From Paraphaeosphaeria minitans (Eukaryota; Ascomycota; Dothideomycetes; Pleosporales; Didymosphaeriaceae), in contig WJXW01000010.1 in NCBI GenBank assembly GCA_015832175.1, positions 1-64,000 of the forward strand: 64,000 nucleotides of DNA. The letters run 5' to 3'. Positions 43,483 to 54,895 of the stretch are shown in pieces (the first letter of the stretch is position 1; each line of letters starts with the position of its first letter). The notes under the pieces are model-generated. The model searched no databases. It was not told where the DNA came from and was given only the letters and a program-made list of their open reading frames with translations. Made by a program: the position numbers and the translations under genes.

Positions 43483-43893
43483 TGTTAAATCTAAGAGGGT
43501 AGCTAGTCCTAAAGGATTAAGGTTAGTTCTTAGGTAGGAGTACTTACAGAAGGTAGAAGGTTTTATTAATACAATAGTATCTTGTAAAGTGTAATAAGTT
43601 AACAATTTGGTCTGCTAGAATCCAAATAATAGATTAATAAATAGATTAAATACAAGTATAGAGAGCCCATCCTCGCGTTCCTATATACTTTAAGCGATTA
43701 GTAGACTAATCACTCTAATTAAACTAATTAAGCACTAATTAGTTGCTTAGTATGTTAAGTGCTTAGTCTAATTAGTTATCTTGGCGCTCTAATTACACTA
43801 ATCAGGTTACGTAACCTTTTGTGCTGCGCCACTCAAACAACGAATATAGATACATATAAAGATCCCAGGAGGCCTAGCCTTCAGATCTTAATA
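43483..43893 (-). repeat. A right LTR (5' LTR)
   Basis: 411 bases, starts TGTTAAATCTAAGAGGG. Differs from the left LTR almost only by C/T and G/A changes. Confidence 0.94.
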
Positions 43894-43898
43894 TACTC

Positions 43899-44404
43899 TT
43901 TCTACCTAATAGCTGCTTAAAAGTCTATTAGTCTGTTATTGTTTTATTCCTAGGTAACTAATAACTACTTAAAAGTCTATATAGTCTATACTAGCACTAG
44001 ATAGCTGCTTAAAAGTCTATTAGTCTATTATTATTTAGTTTTACGTAATTAGTGACTACTTAAAAGTCTATTAATCTATCTATCTAAGTAACTAATAACT
44101 ACTTAAAAGTCCATACAGTCTATCTGTCTATATACCTAATAGCTACTTGAAAGTCTATTAGTCTATTATTATTTTGTTTCTAGGTAATTAGTGACTACTT
44201 AAAAGTCCATTAATCTATCTATCTAGGCGACTAATAACTACTTAAAAGTCTATATAGTCTGTCTGTCTTTGTACCTAATAGCTACTTAAAAGTCTATTAG
44301 TCTTATCGCTCTGTTTCTAGCTATTTAGCAGCTATTTAAAAGTCTACTAAATAGCTTCCATTAGTTTTCTAAATACTTATTTGCCCTATATCCCTTACCA
44401 AAAT
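43899..44404. repeat. E leader: tandem CTACTTAAAAGTC repeats
   Basis: About ten copies of a ~20-base motif, consensus near CTACTTAAAAGTCTATTAG, spaced ~35-60 bases and separated by rotating spacers (TCTATCTATCTAGGTAACTAATA; TATTATTTTGTTTCTAGGTAA). It lies between the E 5' LTR and gag; also present at 12,480-12,790. Could be a transcription or packaging element, or a passive minisatellite. Confidence 0.8.
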
Positions 44405-44638
44405 TATTATATTGTAGGTGCGTTTGCCTTAAGTGAGGAATATAAAAGAATAAGTTAAGTTCTCCTATCCAAAATCTATTATACAAATCCAACTACTCCA
44501 ATTGTCCATTAGGTCTCTTTTCTATCTTGTCTAGGTGGCGCTTATTTTTTTCCTGTTCCCTAATTAGCTATCTTAAACAACAGCTGATTGGCCCTATATT
44601 TCTCTAATCCTCTATTGTAGGCCAACCTTTACACTACA
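44405..44638 (-). repeat. E right LTR (5' LTR)
   Basis: 234 bases, TATTATATTGTAGG..TTTACACTACA. The left end shows TG-to-TA erosion. Followed by GTAC and the continuing gag of D. Confidence 0.93.
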
Positions 44639-44642
44639 GTAC

Positions 44643-47600
44643 CTAGGAATAGACCACAATAATAATAATAATAATTATATAAATAAGCACACTAATGTAG
44701 TTAACATTATTAAAGATTATAATAACTTTAAGAAATGCCTAAGACAACTCTTTAGAATTACTAATAAGGACTCTATTGTAAAAGCAAAAATTTAGACTAT
44801 AACTTAGAAATAATTAGTAGCTAAGTATATAGCTAAGTTTCGCAGATACGCTGTGTAACTTAACTAGGATAATAAATCTCTTTAGGACATGTATAAACAA
44901 AGACTTAAATAGAAACTATGTAAGAAACTCCTATATAGTAGTGCGCGAATTACTAACCTTAAAGAACTATATAAAGAAACTATTAGAATTAATAAAGAAT
45001 AGTTTTTATTGTAATAGGAGCTCTACTAAAACCCTAGAGTAATAAGCTTTAGACAACTAGCAAAAGTAGTTTATAAGAACTCTATTAGAATTCTCTAAAA
45101 ATAATAGCTAAAGAACTACTAGAGATACAAACTAATAAAAGATGTCTAGTTTAACTATATAGGCAAAGGAAAAGGAGGAAAGATAGGCCTTAAGCAGCCT
45201 AACAAACGCGTCTCTAATAGAAGTTAATAACTAATAACTAAGACCTATAAATGCTTTATATATAGTAAACTAGGCCACATAGCCAGGAACTGTAGATTAA
45301 AGAACAAAGTCTATTAAACTAAGTTAAATATACTAACTATTAAGGACTAAGAACCTAATAAGAAATAGGAAGTTATTATAACGCTATTTAGTTACTAACG
45401 CGTTACACTAGAACAAAGTAAGCGATTAGATTTACCTAACTTATAATTATATAAAGATCTAGAAGATAACTTTAATATATACTATAACGTAGAAGACGTA
45501 GAAGAGATACTAAGATCTCCTACTCCTCACCTATAAAGTAGGCAAGAAGGTCACCTAAGTATAAACTAAATGTTTAGGACTATATAGAACCCTACTAGGC
45601 ACTAAAAAGGATACAACCCTATAAAAATAAGGAATTACACTACGTACTAAAGTACTACCTAGACTACTAAAATTCTATACACTAATTCTATATGTGAACG
45701 CATTACAAAGAACTAACATACGTATAACATAAAGTAAAAAAAAGGAGAATAAAAAATAATCTAGAAAGAAAATACGCTATAGATAAATATAGACAGACTA
45801 CCCTATTACAGCTTATAACAAACACCTCTAGGATAAATAATAAGTAAAATACTTTCCTTACCTTACGCTAAAAGGTAATAAATACTATAATATGCTTATT
45901 AATAGAGACTGTATATAACTATACTAGTACACGTGTCTAAGCTAAGACTATAAATACCACTATATAGCTAAACATTTAGATAGCTTTATAAACTACCCTA
46001 CGTAAGAAGTAATAACAGAACTACTAATTTAACTAGTACATAGGAATAGTAAAGACTATAGGAGGAAAAACAGCAGAACATCTTTACAGAAAGAAGAAGA
46101 CAATCTATATAAACTACGTACTTAAGAATAATAATAGAAGCGGATACTTAGAAACGCATACTAGGCACTAGAACTTAACTATAACCTATATAAACAGATG
46201 TCTTTTTTAGGCCTAAACTTAAATAAGAAAACGCCTTTATTAAATTAAATACTACAGTAAGCATAGTATTAGTTAAGCTACTAGTATAGCTTAAAGGAAT
46301 ATAGGCTTAAGCTCTTATAAACTTAAGAGTAGAAAAAAACTTTATATCTTATTAGACAGTAAGATAAGCAGGACTTATAATATTAGAGAAAGAAGTACCC
46401 TATATTATCTATATCGCGAATAGATCCCTAATCCCTAAGACACTTTAGATATACTAGGAGGTTACTACCACAATAATAGTCTAAGGGTATAGAAAGAAAC
46501 TTACCTTAGATATCTTACTAGGATCTAAGTATAAGTTAGTCTTAGGATTACTTTAGTTAACAATATACAACCTACAGATTAACTAGGGTATAAAGAAAAT
46601 ATTATTTAAACGCTATAATTATATATTATAAGGAAAGCCTACGCATTAACTAAAAATAATAGTAGATAAAGGAGTTATTAATAATATAATACTATAATAG
46701 ATAGTTAAAAAACAGAAGCACACCTTAGTAGATACTAGTAGAAACTACTAGGTTAAGAAGTGTAAGAAGGAGGACAATAGCACACTTCTTACTTTACTAA
46801 GAAAGTATAGGATATAGATACACATATTCATAAAGAAGGAAGGAAAAGTAAACCTACTAGAATATTAACTCTAGGATCTTATAATAGACCTAGAAAAAAG
46901 GGAGACACTACCCTTTAGACTACTATATAGTAAAATAGGAGAAGAACTCCTTAAAGAACGTAATTTTATTAAGATAAACCTTAAGAAAGGATATATATAA
47001 CTATTAAAGTTACTAGTAGTAAGCCCTTTTATATTTATTAAGAAAAAGGATAAATTAGACAGACTATACGTTAACTACTAATAACTTAACAACATAATAA
47101 TAAAGAACTAATATCCACTACTAAACATTACAGAGTTATAAGATTAACTATCTTAAGCTAAGATATTTATAATAATAGATCTAAAAGACAGTTACCACCT
47201 TATACAAATTAAGAAAGGTAAAGAATAGAAAATAGTGTTTTAATTACGCTACAGACTATTTAAATATAAGGTTGTGCCTTTTAGACTTATAAACGCACCA
47301 GCAGCTTTTATAGCACTTATTAAAAACGTACTCTATAAATATCTAGACATATTCGTTATGGCGTATATAGACAATATCCTTGTCTTTTCTAAAAACGAAT
47401 TAGACCACACTAAGCATGTATAGATAGTACTAGAAGCACTAGATAAAGCATACCTTTATATTAAACTTAAGAAATGCAAGTTTAACGTTAAATAACTTAA
47501 ATTCCTAGGACATATTGTTACTATAGAAGGAATTAAAATAGCACTAAGTAAAGTTAAATGCATTAAAAACTAGCTAATACTAAAGATAGCTAAGAACATC

Positions 47601-49660
47601 TAAGAATTCCTAGGATTCTATAAATTTAACTAATAATTCATCTAAGATTACGCAAAGGTTACAATACCCTTAATAAATTTTATAAAGAAGGACGTACCCT
47701 TTAAATAGATAAATAAGTGTAGAATGTTATTCTAACTCCTTAAGATAGTATGTATTATAGAACCTATTTTTATTTATTTTAGAAGCAATAAACCACTACG
47801 CTTTAAAATAGACACTAGCGATCTTGCGCTAGGCGCCTACGCTAAATAATAACGTAATAGTAAATAGCACCTAATTGCCTATTACTTATACAAATTTAAT
47901 AACGCTGAAACATAATATAATATACACGACAAAGAACTCTACGCTATTATTAAAACCTTAAAACACTAGAGGATTTATGCGCTTAGTTACTTAACACTAG
48001 AAATTTATATAGATTATAAGAACCTTCTAAGGTTTACGACATTAAAAGAACTTACGCTATAATAATAAAAATAGTCCTAGACCACTAGGCAGTATAAGTT
48101 TAAAATTATCTATATAGCTAGAAAAGAAAATGGCAAAGTAGACGCTCTTAGCTAATAAAGTAATCTAGTAGGAGAAAAGGTAAAAACTTTCTCCGCAATC
48201 TTTTGTAAAGCCAAAGATAAATCTCTAGAGCTAATAGTAGAACTAAATTAACTTTTATTAATTAACTAAGAAGTTCTAGCATATCTATAGACTAAGATTA
48301 TCTAACAATACCACAATAACCCTATGTATAGACACCTAGGCATTACAAAGATAATAAAACTTATCTAAAGAAATTACACCTTTAAAGGAATTAAAGAAGC
48401 TGTAATAACTTATATCTATAAATATTTAGAATGCTAGAGAAATAAATATAGCACATATTTTAAATATAGAGAGATATAAGTAATTAGAATACTAATAGCA
48501 CTATAGGAAGATATTACTTCAGATTTTGTTATAGGAATTCTAAACTCTAAGGATCTAATAACAGGAATTAAATATAATAGTATACTAGTAGTAGTCTACT
48601 AACTAACTAAGTATGTTAAGCTTATTCTATACTTTAAAAGAATAACGGCAAAGGAACTCGCTTTTCTTATCCTAGACTAACTAATTAGCCACCACAGAAT
48701 CCTAAAAATAATTATTAGCGACAAAGACAAGCTCTTCACGTTAAATTATTAGACAACACTTATAGCCCTACTTAGAACAAAAAGAAAGCTATTAACAGCT
48801 TACTATCTATAAATAGATAGATAGATAGAACGTACGAACTAAACTATAGAAACGTACCTACGCATCTACTACAACAGTTAGAAGAATAACTATGTTTTAT
48901 TACTATCTATAGCATAGTTAGCCTATAATAACAAAGTATTAGTAGTATTAGGACATACACCATTCTATATAAACTATAGAAGACACCTACATCTCTTTAA
49001 TTAATAATTTCCTACGATAATTAAAGTAAAAGAAGCTATAGATATAGTAGAAAATATAAAGAAAATACACTAATAACTCTAAAAGAATCTTAAAAAAGCT
49101 TAGCAGCAATTAATTTTATACTAAAACTAAAAACGAAAAATAGCACCTTAGCTAAAAAAGGGGGATAAAGTATATCTACTTACGAAGAACCTTTAAACTT
49201 AGAAGAAGAAATATAAGAAACTAAATTATATTAAGGTTAGACTGTTTTATATTTCTAAGTAAATATTACTAGTAAACTATAAGTTGGAACTACTGCTAGA
49301 TGCAAAGATACACCTAGTATTCCACGTATTACTACTAGAACTAGTAGACCCTAATACACTAGTTAAAACTACCTTCTACTACTAGAGTAAGGAAGAAAAC
49401 GAATGTAAGGTTAAAAGAATTCTAGAATATAATTAGTAAGATAAAATTTACCTTATCAAATAGAAAGGTTACTTACAGAGTAAAAACACTTAGGAACTAG
49501 AGAACTACCTAGGAAACTATTAATAAAAGATTAAAGAATTCTATTAACAGACTTACCTAAGAGAGTAACGCTAAGGAATTATTCTAGAACTCTAAAGGCA
49601 GGTTATCTATTACAGACTATATAGATGTGCTAAGTTTAGCCAGACTAGTAAGCTAAGTAG
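44643..49660 (+). pseudogene. D gag-pol with chromodomain, RIP-damaged
   Basis: Plus strand, register mostly kept, stops TAA/TAG. Zinc knuckle 45252-45293 (CFIYSKLGHIARNC; second Cys is now Tyr). RT from SPFIFIKKKDKLDRLY (~47,020) with INAPAAF and AYIDN at ~47,361-47,375 (usual IDD damaged to IDN). RNase H ~47,760-48,150 (FKIDTSDLALGAYA, HDKELYAI, ENGKVDALS). Integrase ~48,290-49,000 (HLGITK, then IISDKDK and a NNKVLVVLGHTPF region). C-terminal chromodomain ~49,405-49,545 (VKRILEYN..KIYLIKQKGY). The chromodomain defines the chromovirus clade and in relatives steers integration to particular chromatin marks. Confidence 0.85.
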
Positions 49661-50112
49661 GATAGGCTAAGTCCTCCTCTAACTCTAGCTCTGCTAGAGC
49701 AGTACTCTCTACTATAATAACCTTACTAATACACTTCTTATTCTACGCTAATTCTTTTAATAACTAATCCTCTTTTACGTGCACTACGCATAGGGCCTTA
49801 AACATTACATCCTATTCTTTTTACACCTCTAATATTTGCGCCTTTAATTTCTTTTTCTTAGTAATTAACTATAAGAACTTATTTCTAGTAACAGCTATAT
49901 TACACTTTAAGTCTTATTTCTAACACTTACTACACTTCCCTAAGCTAATATAGACTTTATAAATATAGGAATACAACTTATAAAAAAAGTACTTTAATAC
50001 TATAACTACTCTATAGTTTTTAATAGTAGAGATAAGGCCGTAACAACGCTTTATAGAATTATAGTTAGTAGGCATAATTCTTTAGGACAAAGAATAGAAA
50101 GAGAGGGGATAA
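49661..50112 (+). other. D region between pol and 3' LTR
   Basis: About 450 bases between the end of the chromodomain frame and the right LTR. It contains GAAAGAGAGGGGATAA directly before the LTR (50097-50112), a good polypurine tract. The remainder corresponds to 54,896-55,440 in C (reverse). Confidence 0.65.
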
Positions 50113-50525
50113 TGTTACGTACTAGATAATAATATAGGACTTAGGCGCTTATAAAGGTGTAATAAAGTGATAATAGGGTTATAAATATAATAAAGAGACG
50201 CTAAGTAACTTAGATTAGGTTACGTAATGTGCTTAGTTACTTAGTGGTACTAAGTAGTAGAGTAGGTTACGTAAGGTGCTTAGTTACTTAGTAACACTAA
50301 GCAGCAGAGTAGCCTTAGTATATAGGAACAGAAAAATAGGCTCTCTATACTTGTGTTTAATCTATTTATTAATCTATTGTTTGGATTCTAGTAGACTAAA
50401 TTGTTAACTTATTACACATTATTAAAATACTAACGTATTAATAAGACCTTCCACCTTCTGTAAGTACTCCTGCCTAAGAACTAACCTTAACCCCTTTAGG
50501 ACTAGCTACCCTCTTGGATTTAACA
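50113..50525 (+). repeat. D right (3') LTR
   Basis: 413 bases, TGTTACGTACTAGAT..CTTGGATTTAACA, followed by the TAGAA duplication. Confidence 0.94.
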
Positions 50526-50530
50526 TAGAA

Positions 50531-52311
50531 ATTTTATTATATAAGGAAGCGTTATTATAAGTATCTAGGTAATATCCTAGAGTAAAGTTAAAAATATCCC
50601 TTCCTAGTCTTTATCTAGAGTATTAAAGGGCGTTGTGTTATCCTTCTTATTTATAAGTGTAGTAAGGAGGCCCTACCTCTCTACTACCTAAATATTAAAG
50701 GTAATAAGACCCCTAGCTGCCCTAATTATAATTTTGCCACTATAGACATTAACTACTACTTTAGACTTAGCTAGCTAAAGGGCTCTTAGAATTATATTCT
50801 AGTAAAGGTTATAGATTATATAAGCGTAAAGAGTCTATTACTATCTAGATATATTATAAGGCACTACTACTATTTCTATAATAAAGATCTATAGTAATAA
50901 CCTAGTAGCCTATTCTAGCTCCTAGGCTAGAATTATAATACGCTATAGTAAGAGTAAATCTACTAGCCTAGGGCTAATTACTATAAAGTATTTACACTAT
51001 ATATTAATTAGGACCTCTATATACTATATACTATTAAAGAAGATATAGAGGGTAGAGGTGAGCCTATTTATACCTACTCTAGCCCTAGCCACTCTAACTA
51101 TTACAGCTTACCCTAATTGTACCTCTATTAATACTATTACGCTTAGTCCTTACGTTAGCGCTAGACTAAAGGCTACTTTTTTCCTAACTAGGTACTTATT
51201 TTACTATACTAAAGTTAAATTATAGTTGCCTAGAGTAAAACTATATTAGAGTAGGCTCTAGCTATATAGTTAGGCTTACTATAGCAAGTGCACACGCCTA
51301 TATCCTAGCGTTACTAGAAAATATATTTAGGTATCCAGTTTAGGTGCTGCTTACCTGCCTCCCTACTAGTTTAGGACTAGATTAAGGTTAACACTACTAT
51401 AAGAGTTATATAGACGTTGCTATCGCTGTCCTTAAAGGGGGGCTAGCTAGTTTTATAAGAGGTAGCTTAAATAGTAAGCTTATTTTCTAGGGCCTCTATT
51501 TTAAAATCTACTGTAATCTATGAAAACCTAGTAATAGCCGCGTTATAGTCCCCTTTATAAACGTTGCAGTTAAAGGTAACTATATTAATATTATACTAAA
51601 TTACGCAGCGTAACTTATATAGTTTTTTAGTATTACTCTACTAGCTACTACCTACTTCTACTAAGGTTTATTTAAAACGGACGTAAGAGTTAGAGAAACT
51701 CTTCTTAGAATTCTACCTAATTATATTAAGGCGTGCTTTAGCCTTTTACTAGGCGTGTTTATTGGCGTACATAAAGGTAAGGTACTATATAAACGTCTAT
51801 AGGTTAAACTAGCTATTTGCCCCCCTAGCTTAGTAGAAGGCTGCTACTATGTCCTAAAGACTATTATCTAGACAGTCCTATATTAGTGCCTATTCCTTGT
51901 AGGGGGAGCTAATAAACTACTTATTAGTCTAGAGCTTATAGTCTATTGTAATCTTCTAGGGCTTAAACTAGGCCTTTAAGCCCCTAAACTTAGTTAGGTT
52001 TAAAAGCAGTTTATAGTATAGGATTAGCTAGTCCATGCTAGTAAATAGGGATCTGCCCCCTATAGTAGGGGTAAATAAGCTTAGGATAGTGCTAGTGTAG
52101 GCCTATTAACGTATAAAGAGCTTACGTAGCTCTTTATTCTAAAGTTACAGCGTTTATATAGTAGAGCAGTCTTTGTCTCTAGTAGTAATTAGGTTCTATA
52201 GTTATTTTACTAACTTAGCAATATTTAAGGCATCTATAAGGGGTTATTCTAGACTTTATTATATTTCTCTATTCCTTTAAACGACTCTTTTCTAGAAGAT
52301 CTAGAACTTAA
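50531..52311 (-). pseudogene. G gag-side remnant
   Basis: Continuation of element G after the D insertion, up to its 5' LTR. By position it should hold gag, protease and the primer-binding site (next to 52311). I could not read a convincing zinc knuckle; the sequence is strongly AT-shifted. Confidence 0.5.
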
Positions 52312-52502
52312 TATTATAGGCTAGCCTTAGAGAGTAAATAGAACTGTAAGTGCTAAATATAAAGAATAAAATTTAGATATTAAGTCTCTATAGGGGGTGT
52401 GCTGCTTATAAAAAGAGTTTTTCTTAGTAGGTTCACTTCTTTAGGGTAGTTCCTTTCCTTAAGATCTTTCTAAAGGCTAGGGCATAGCCCCAGCCTATTA
52501 CA
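52312..52502 (-). repeat. G right LTR (5' LTR)
   Basis: 191 bases, TATTATAGGCTAGCC..CCCCAGCCTATTACA; same length as the left LTR, then TTAAT. Confidence 0.93.
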
Positions 52503-52507
52503 TTAAT

Positions 52508-53426
52508 ACTCCTATTTTTAGGGAGCCTATAGAACCCTAATACACTATTATTATAAACTATAGTCCCTTTTCTTTAGTAGCCCTTTATAATTGTTTCTAA
52601 AGGTCTTCTAGAGGTTCCCTCTAGTCTCCTCCTAGTAGTGTTTTATTATTTTAGAGTTTTAGTCCTCTAGCTTAAAGGGGTTCTTATTCTAGCTCTAATT
52701 ATAGATTACCTAGTCCTAAACTACCTATACGCCTAGATTCTCTTACTAAAGAGATTACTTCTCTTTAGCCTTAGCTATTCTCTTAGTTTACTTACTCCTA
52801 GTATTCTTATTCTAGTTCTCTTCTACCTTATTAGTAATCTATTAATTAGGCTACCTAAAATTATACTAGATTTCTTCTTTAATCTAAAGTAACTAGGGCC
52901 TCTAGCTCTATAGAGTCCTAACCCCTAAATACTTATTAGTCTAGTCGCTGCTATAGAGATAATATTACTATTAATAATAAGGAGGATAATAATGAGTGCC
53001 CTAATGTATCTTTAGCTAGTAACTAGGTGCTCTCTATTTCATTTTCTTATACTATCTATCTATCTTCCTTATTCTCCTATATTAATTTCTCTAAAACCCT
53101 ATTAAGTACTTTACTTTTTCTAGCCTTTCTCCCTCTCTTTTACTAACTTCCTATAGTTAGCTTTCCTAATTCTATATTATAAAAGGATTAGGCTAGTTTA
53201 ATATAATATTAGACTCTAAAGTAGATATATTCTAGTTTATATTAAAATTTAATACTTCTACTCTGTGTAAAATAACCACTTTAAGTAAATTACCTTTTAT
53301 CTATATAGGTAGCACAATAGCCTATTAGAGTTCTTTCCTCTACTTTACCCCTCTAGTTCTTATAAGGTTATCTTTAACTTCTAAGCCTAAATTACTATAC
53401 TCCTCCCTCTCTTTAACCTCTTAATA
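52508..53426 (-). mobile_element. Element F, right part
   Basis: Homologous to E ~29,905-30,705 and continuing the frame interrupted at 23849. It also has a ~100-base stretch near 53,010-53,105 absent from E. F ends where E would continue toward pol, and directly meets an inverted LTR piece, so F is a truncated, rearranged copy. Confidence 0.8.
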
Positions 53427-53432
53427 CTATAG

Positions 53433-53623
53433 TGTAGTGTAAAGGTTGGCCTACAATGGAAAGTTAGAGAAACATAGGACTAATTAGCTATTATTTAAGA
53501 TAGCTAATTAAGGAATAGATAAGAGATATAATAGACTACCTATCTAACTAGAAAAGACACGAAGGGACCCAATAGACAATTAGGGCAGTTAGATTTATAT
53601 AATAGATTTTAAATAGGATAACT
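53433..53623 (-). mobile_element. Truncated inverted LTR of the E/F family
   Basis: Starts TGTAGTGTAAAGGTTGGCC, the reverse complement of the LTR 3' end, and stops after AGGATAACT, ~45 bases short of the expected LTR start. No target duplication was found. Confidence 0.8.
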
Positions 53624-53635
53624 GTCTATACAGTT

Positions 53636-53912
53636 TATCGTACAAATAGCACTAAGTGAAATAGGGGCCTACCTACCTATAGGGACCCGCACAAGGACCC
53701 ACTACTTAGGTTAGCGCTAAGAGGTAGAGACTTTATAAGGCCCTACCCACCTATAAGGACCCGCATAAGGACCCACTACTTAGGTTAGCGCTAAGAGGTA
53801 GAGACTTTATAAGGCCCTACCCACCTATAAGGACCCGCATAAGGACCCACTGCTTAGGTTAGCGCTAAGAGGCAGAGACTTTATAAGGTCCTTAGTGCCC
53901 CTTTGTACGATA
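53636..53912. mobile_element. Small inverted-repeat element with triplicated 74-bp core
   Basis: Ends are inverted repeats: TATCGTACAAATAGCACTAAG at the left, and at the right the complement of TATCGTACAAAGGGGCACTAAG. The interior is three tandem 74-bp units (53665-53738, 53739-53812, 53813-53886); the last two are nearly identical. Each has GGACCC twice and GTTAGCGCTAAG. GC-richer and far less RIP-eroded than its surroundings. No coding capacity; MITE-like or a foldback sequence. Confidence 0.6.
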
Positions 53913-54494
53913 GACAAGACGTAATTAATTAAATCTACTTTTTACCCTTTATATAATAGTATACTATTAATCCTTAAATACTTAATTATAGATTAAGTTA
54001 AACCTACACTAATTAGTAGTTAATTCTAATTAACTATAAACTAGTAAGGTCTAAAGACAGAGCGCCCTACAAGCTAGATACGTAGGCTCTATATTATTAC
54101 CTTTACTAGAGATTAAATTTTAGATTATATAATAAGTAGAAATAAAGCGCGTATATCTATAAAGAGTTATATAATCTAGTCTAAGCTATTCTACAGAAAA
54201 GAAAGGAGATAGTAAGCACATTTATAACCCTAAAAAACATATTATATAATTAAACTAGCAATAACTAAACGTAAACACGTCGCACAAGTAAGAAAGTGTA
54301 AGGTCTAGTTATAGGCAATAGTACTTGCTTCACACTAGGAAGGACAGTAAAAGGATAACTCTAGTAATATTAATAGAATAATATTTATCTTATATTAAGT
54401 TAACGCGTAGTGTAGGTTTTGCGCAGCTAGCTTACTTAGCGCATAGACCCTCTATAAGGCCTTAGCGCTAGATGCTATAACACTATAATAATAT
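53913..54494. other. AT-rich sequence of unknown origin
   Basis: Flank into which element C inserted; it continues at 61074. No gene or recognised element. It ends with AATAT (54490-54494), the C target duplication. Confidence 0.5.
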
Positions 54495-54895
54495 TATTAA
54501 ATCCAAGAGGGTAGCTAGTCCTAAAGGGTTAAGGTTGGTTCTTAGGCAGGAGTACTTACAGAAGGTGGAAGGTCTTATTAATATAATAGTATCTTGTAAA
54601 GTGTAACAAGTTAACAATTTAGTCTGCTAGAATCTAAACAATAGATTAATAAATAGATTAAACACAAGTATAGAGAGTCTATCCTTACGTTCCTATGTAC
54701 TAAGGCTGCTCCGCTACTTAGTGCCACTAAGTAACTAAGCACCTCACGTAACTAGCTCTACTACTTAGTGCCGCTAAGTAACTAAGCACATTACGTAACC
54801 TAATCTAAGTTACTTAGCGTCTCTTTGTTACCTATTACCACTTTATTACACCTTTATAAATGCCTAAGTCCTATATTATTATCTAGTACGTAATA
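54495..54895 (-). repeat. C left LTR (3' LTR)
   Basis: 401 bases; ten shorter than its partner. Contains the repeated ACTTAGTGCC.CTAAGTAACTAAGCAC unit. Confidence 0.93.

Larger units (their letters stand above)
37192..43893 (-). mobile_element. Element A, innermost chromovirus (6,702 bp)
   Basis: Two 411-bp LTRs (37192-37602, 43483-43893) and a perfect TACTC duplication (37187-37191, 43894-43898). Minus orientation. Same family as C and D over gag-pol, but the LTR 5' half (U3 side) is different sequence. It is the youngest level of the nest and the least eroded: its RT still reads AYIDDILVFSKN. Confidence 0.95.
28255..44638 (-). mobile_element. Element E, large Gypsy-like retrotransposon (contains A)
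   Basis: Two 234-bp LTRs in direct orientation (28255-28488, 44405-44638) and a 4-bp target duplication GTAC (28251-28254, 44639-44642). Rejoining the flanks restores the gag sequence seen intact in A and C. The span is 16,384 bp; minus nested A it is 9,677 bp. Gag-pol is on the minus strand: zinc knuckle ~35,750, RT ~33,000-33,400, RNase H end ~32,200. Left of pol it carries a long plus-strand frame (29,295-~31,250), convergent with pol. Right of gag is a repeat-rich leader. Confidence 0.92.
27569..50525 (+). mobile_element. Element D, chromovirus-type Gypsy retrotransposon (contains E, A)
   Basis: Direct LTRs 27569-27979 (411 bp) and 50113-50525 (413 bp), starting TGTTACGTAC and ending TTGGATTTAACA, flanked by TAGAA on both sides (27564-27568, 50526-50530). 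Element E sits in its gag region between 28254 and 44639. Own length ~6.57 kb, matching element C (6,574). Plus orientation: gag with zinc knuckle, RT, RNase H, integrase and a C-terminal chromodomain, placing it in the chromovirus branch of Ty3/Gypsy. Confidence 0.94.
23850..52502 (-). mobile_element. Element G, Ty3/Gypsy retrotransposon (contains D, E, A)
   Basis: Bounded by two 191-bp LTRs in direct orientation and a perfect 5-bp target duplication TTAAT (23845-23849 and 52503-52507). The uninterrupted site exists in E near 29903. The span is 28,653 bp, of which 5,691 bp is G itself; the rest is nested element D with its duplication. Reverse transcriptase lies on the minus strand at ~26,880-27,330, integrase-side sequence to its left, and gag-side sequence at 50531-52311. 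All frames are RIP-broken. Confidence 0.93.

Noticed and set aside
43899..44360. CRISPR-like array of short repeats and spacers
   Set aside because: Spacers recur and vary in length, the repeat is degenerate, and the DNA is fungal retroelement leader.
44639..50525. Treating 44.6-50.5 kb as a separate retroelement lacking its left LTR
   Set aside because: Its missing 5' end is at 27569-28254, joined exactly through the GTAC duplication around element E.
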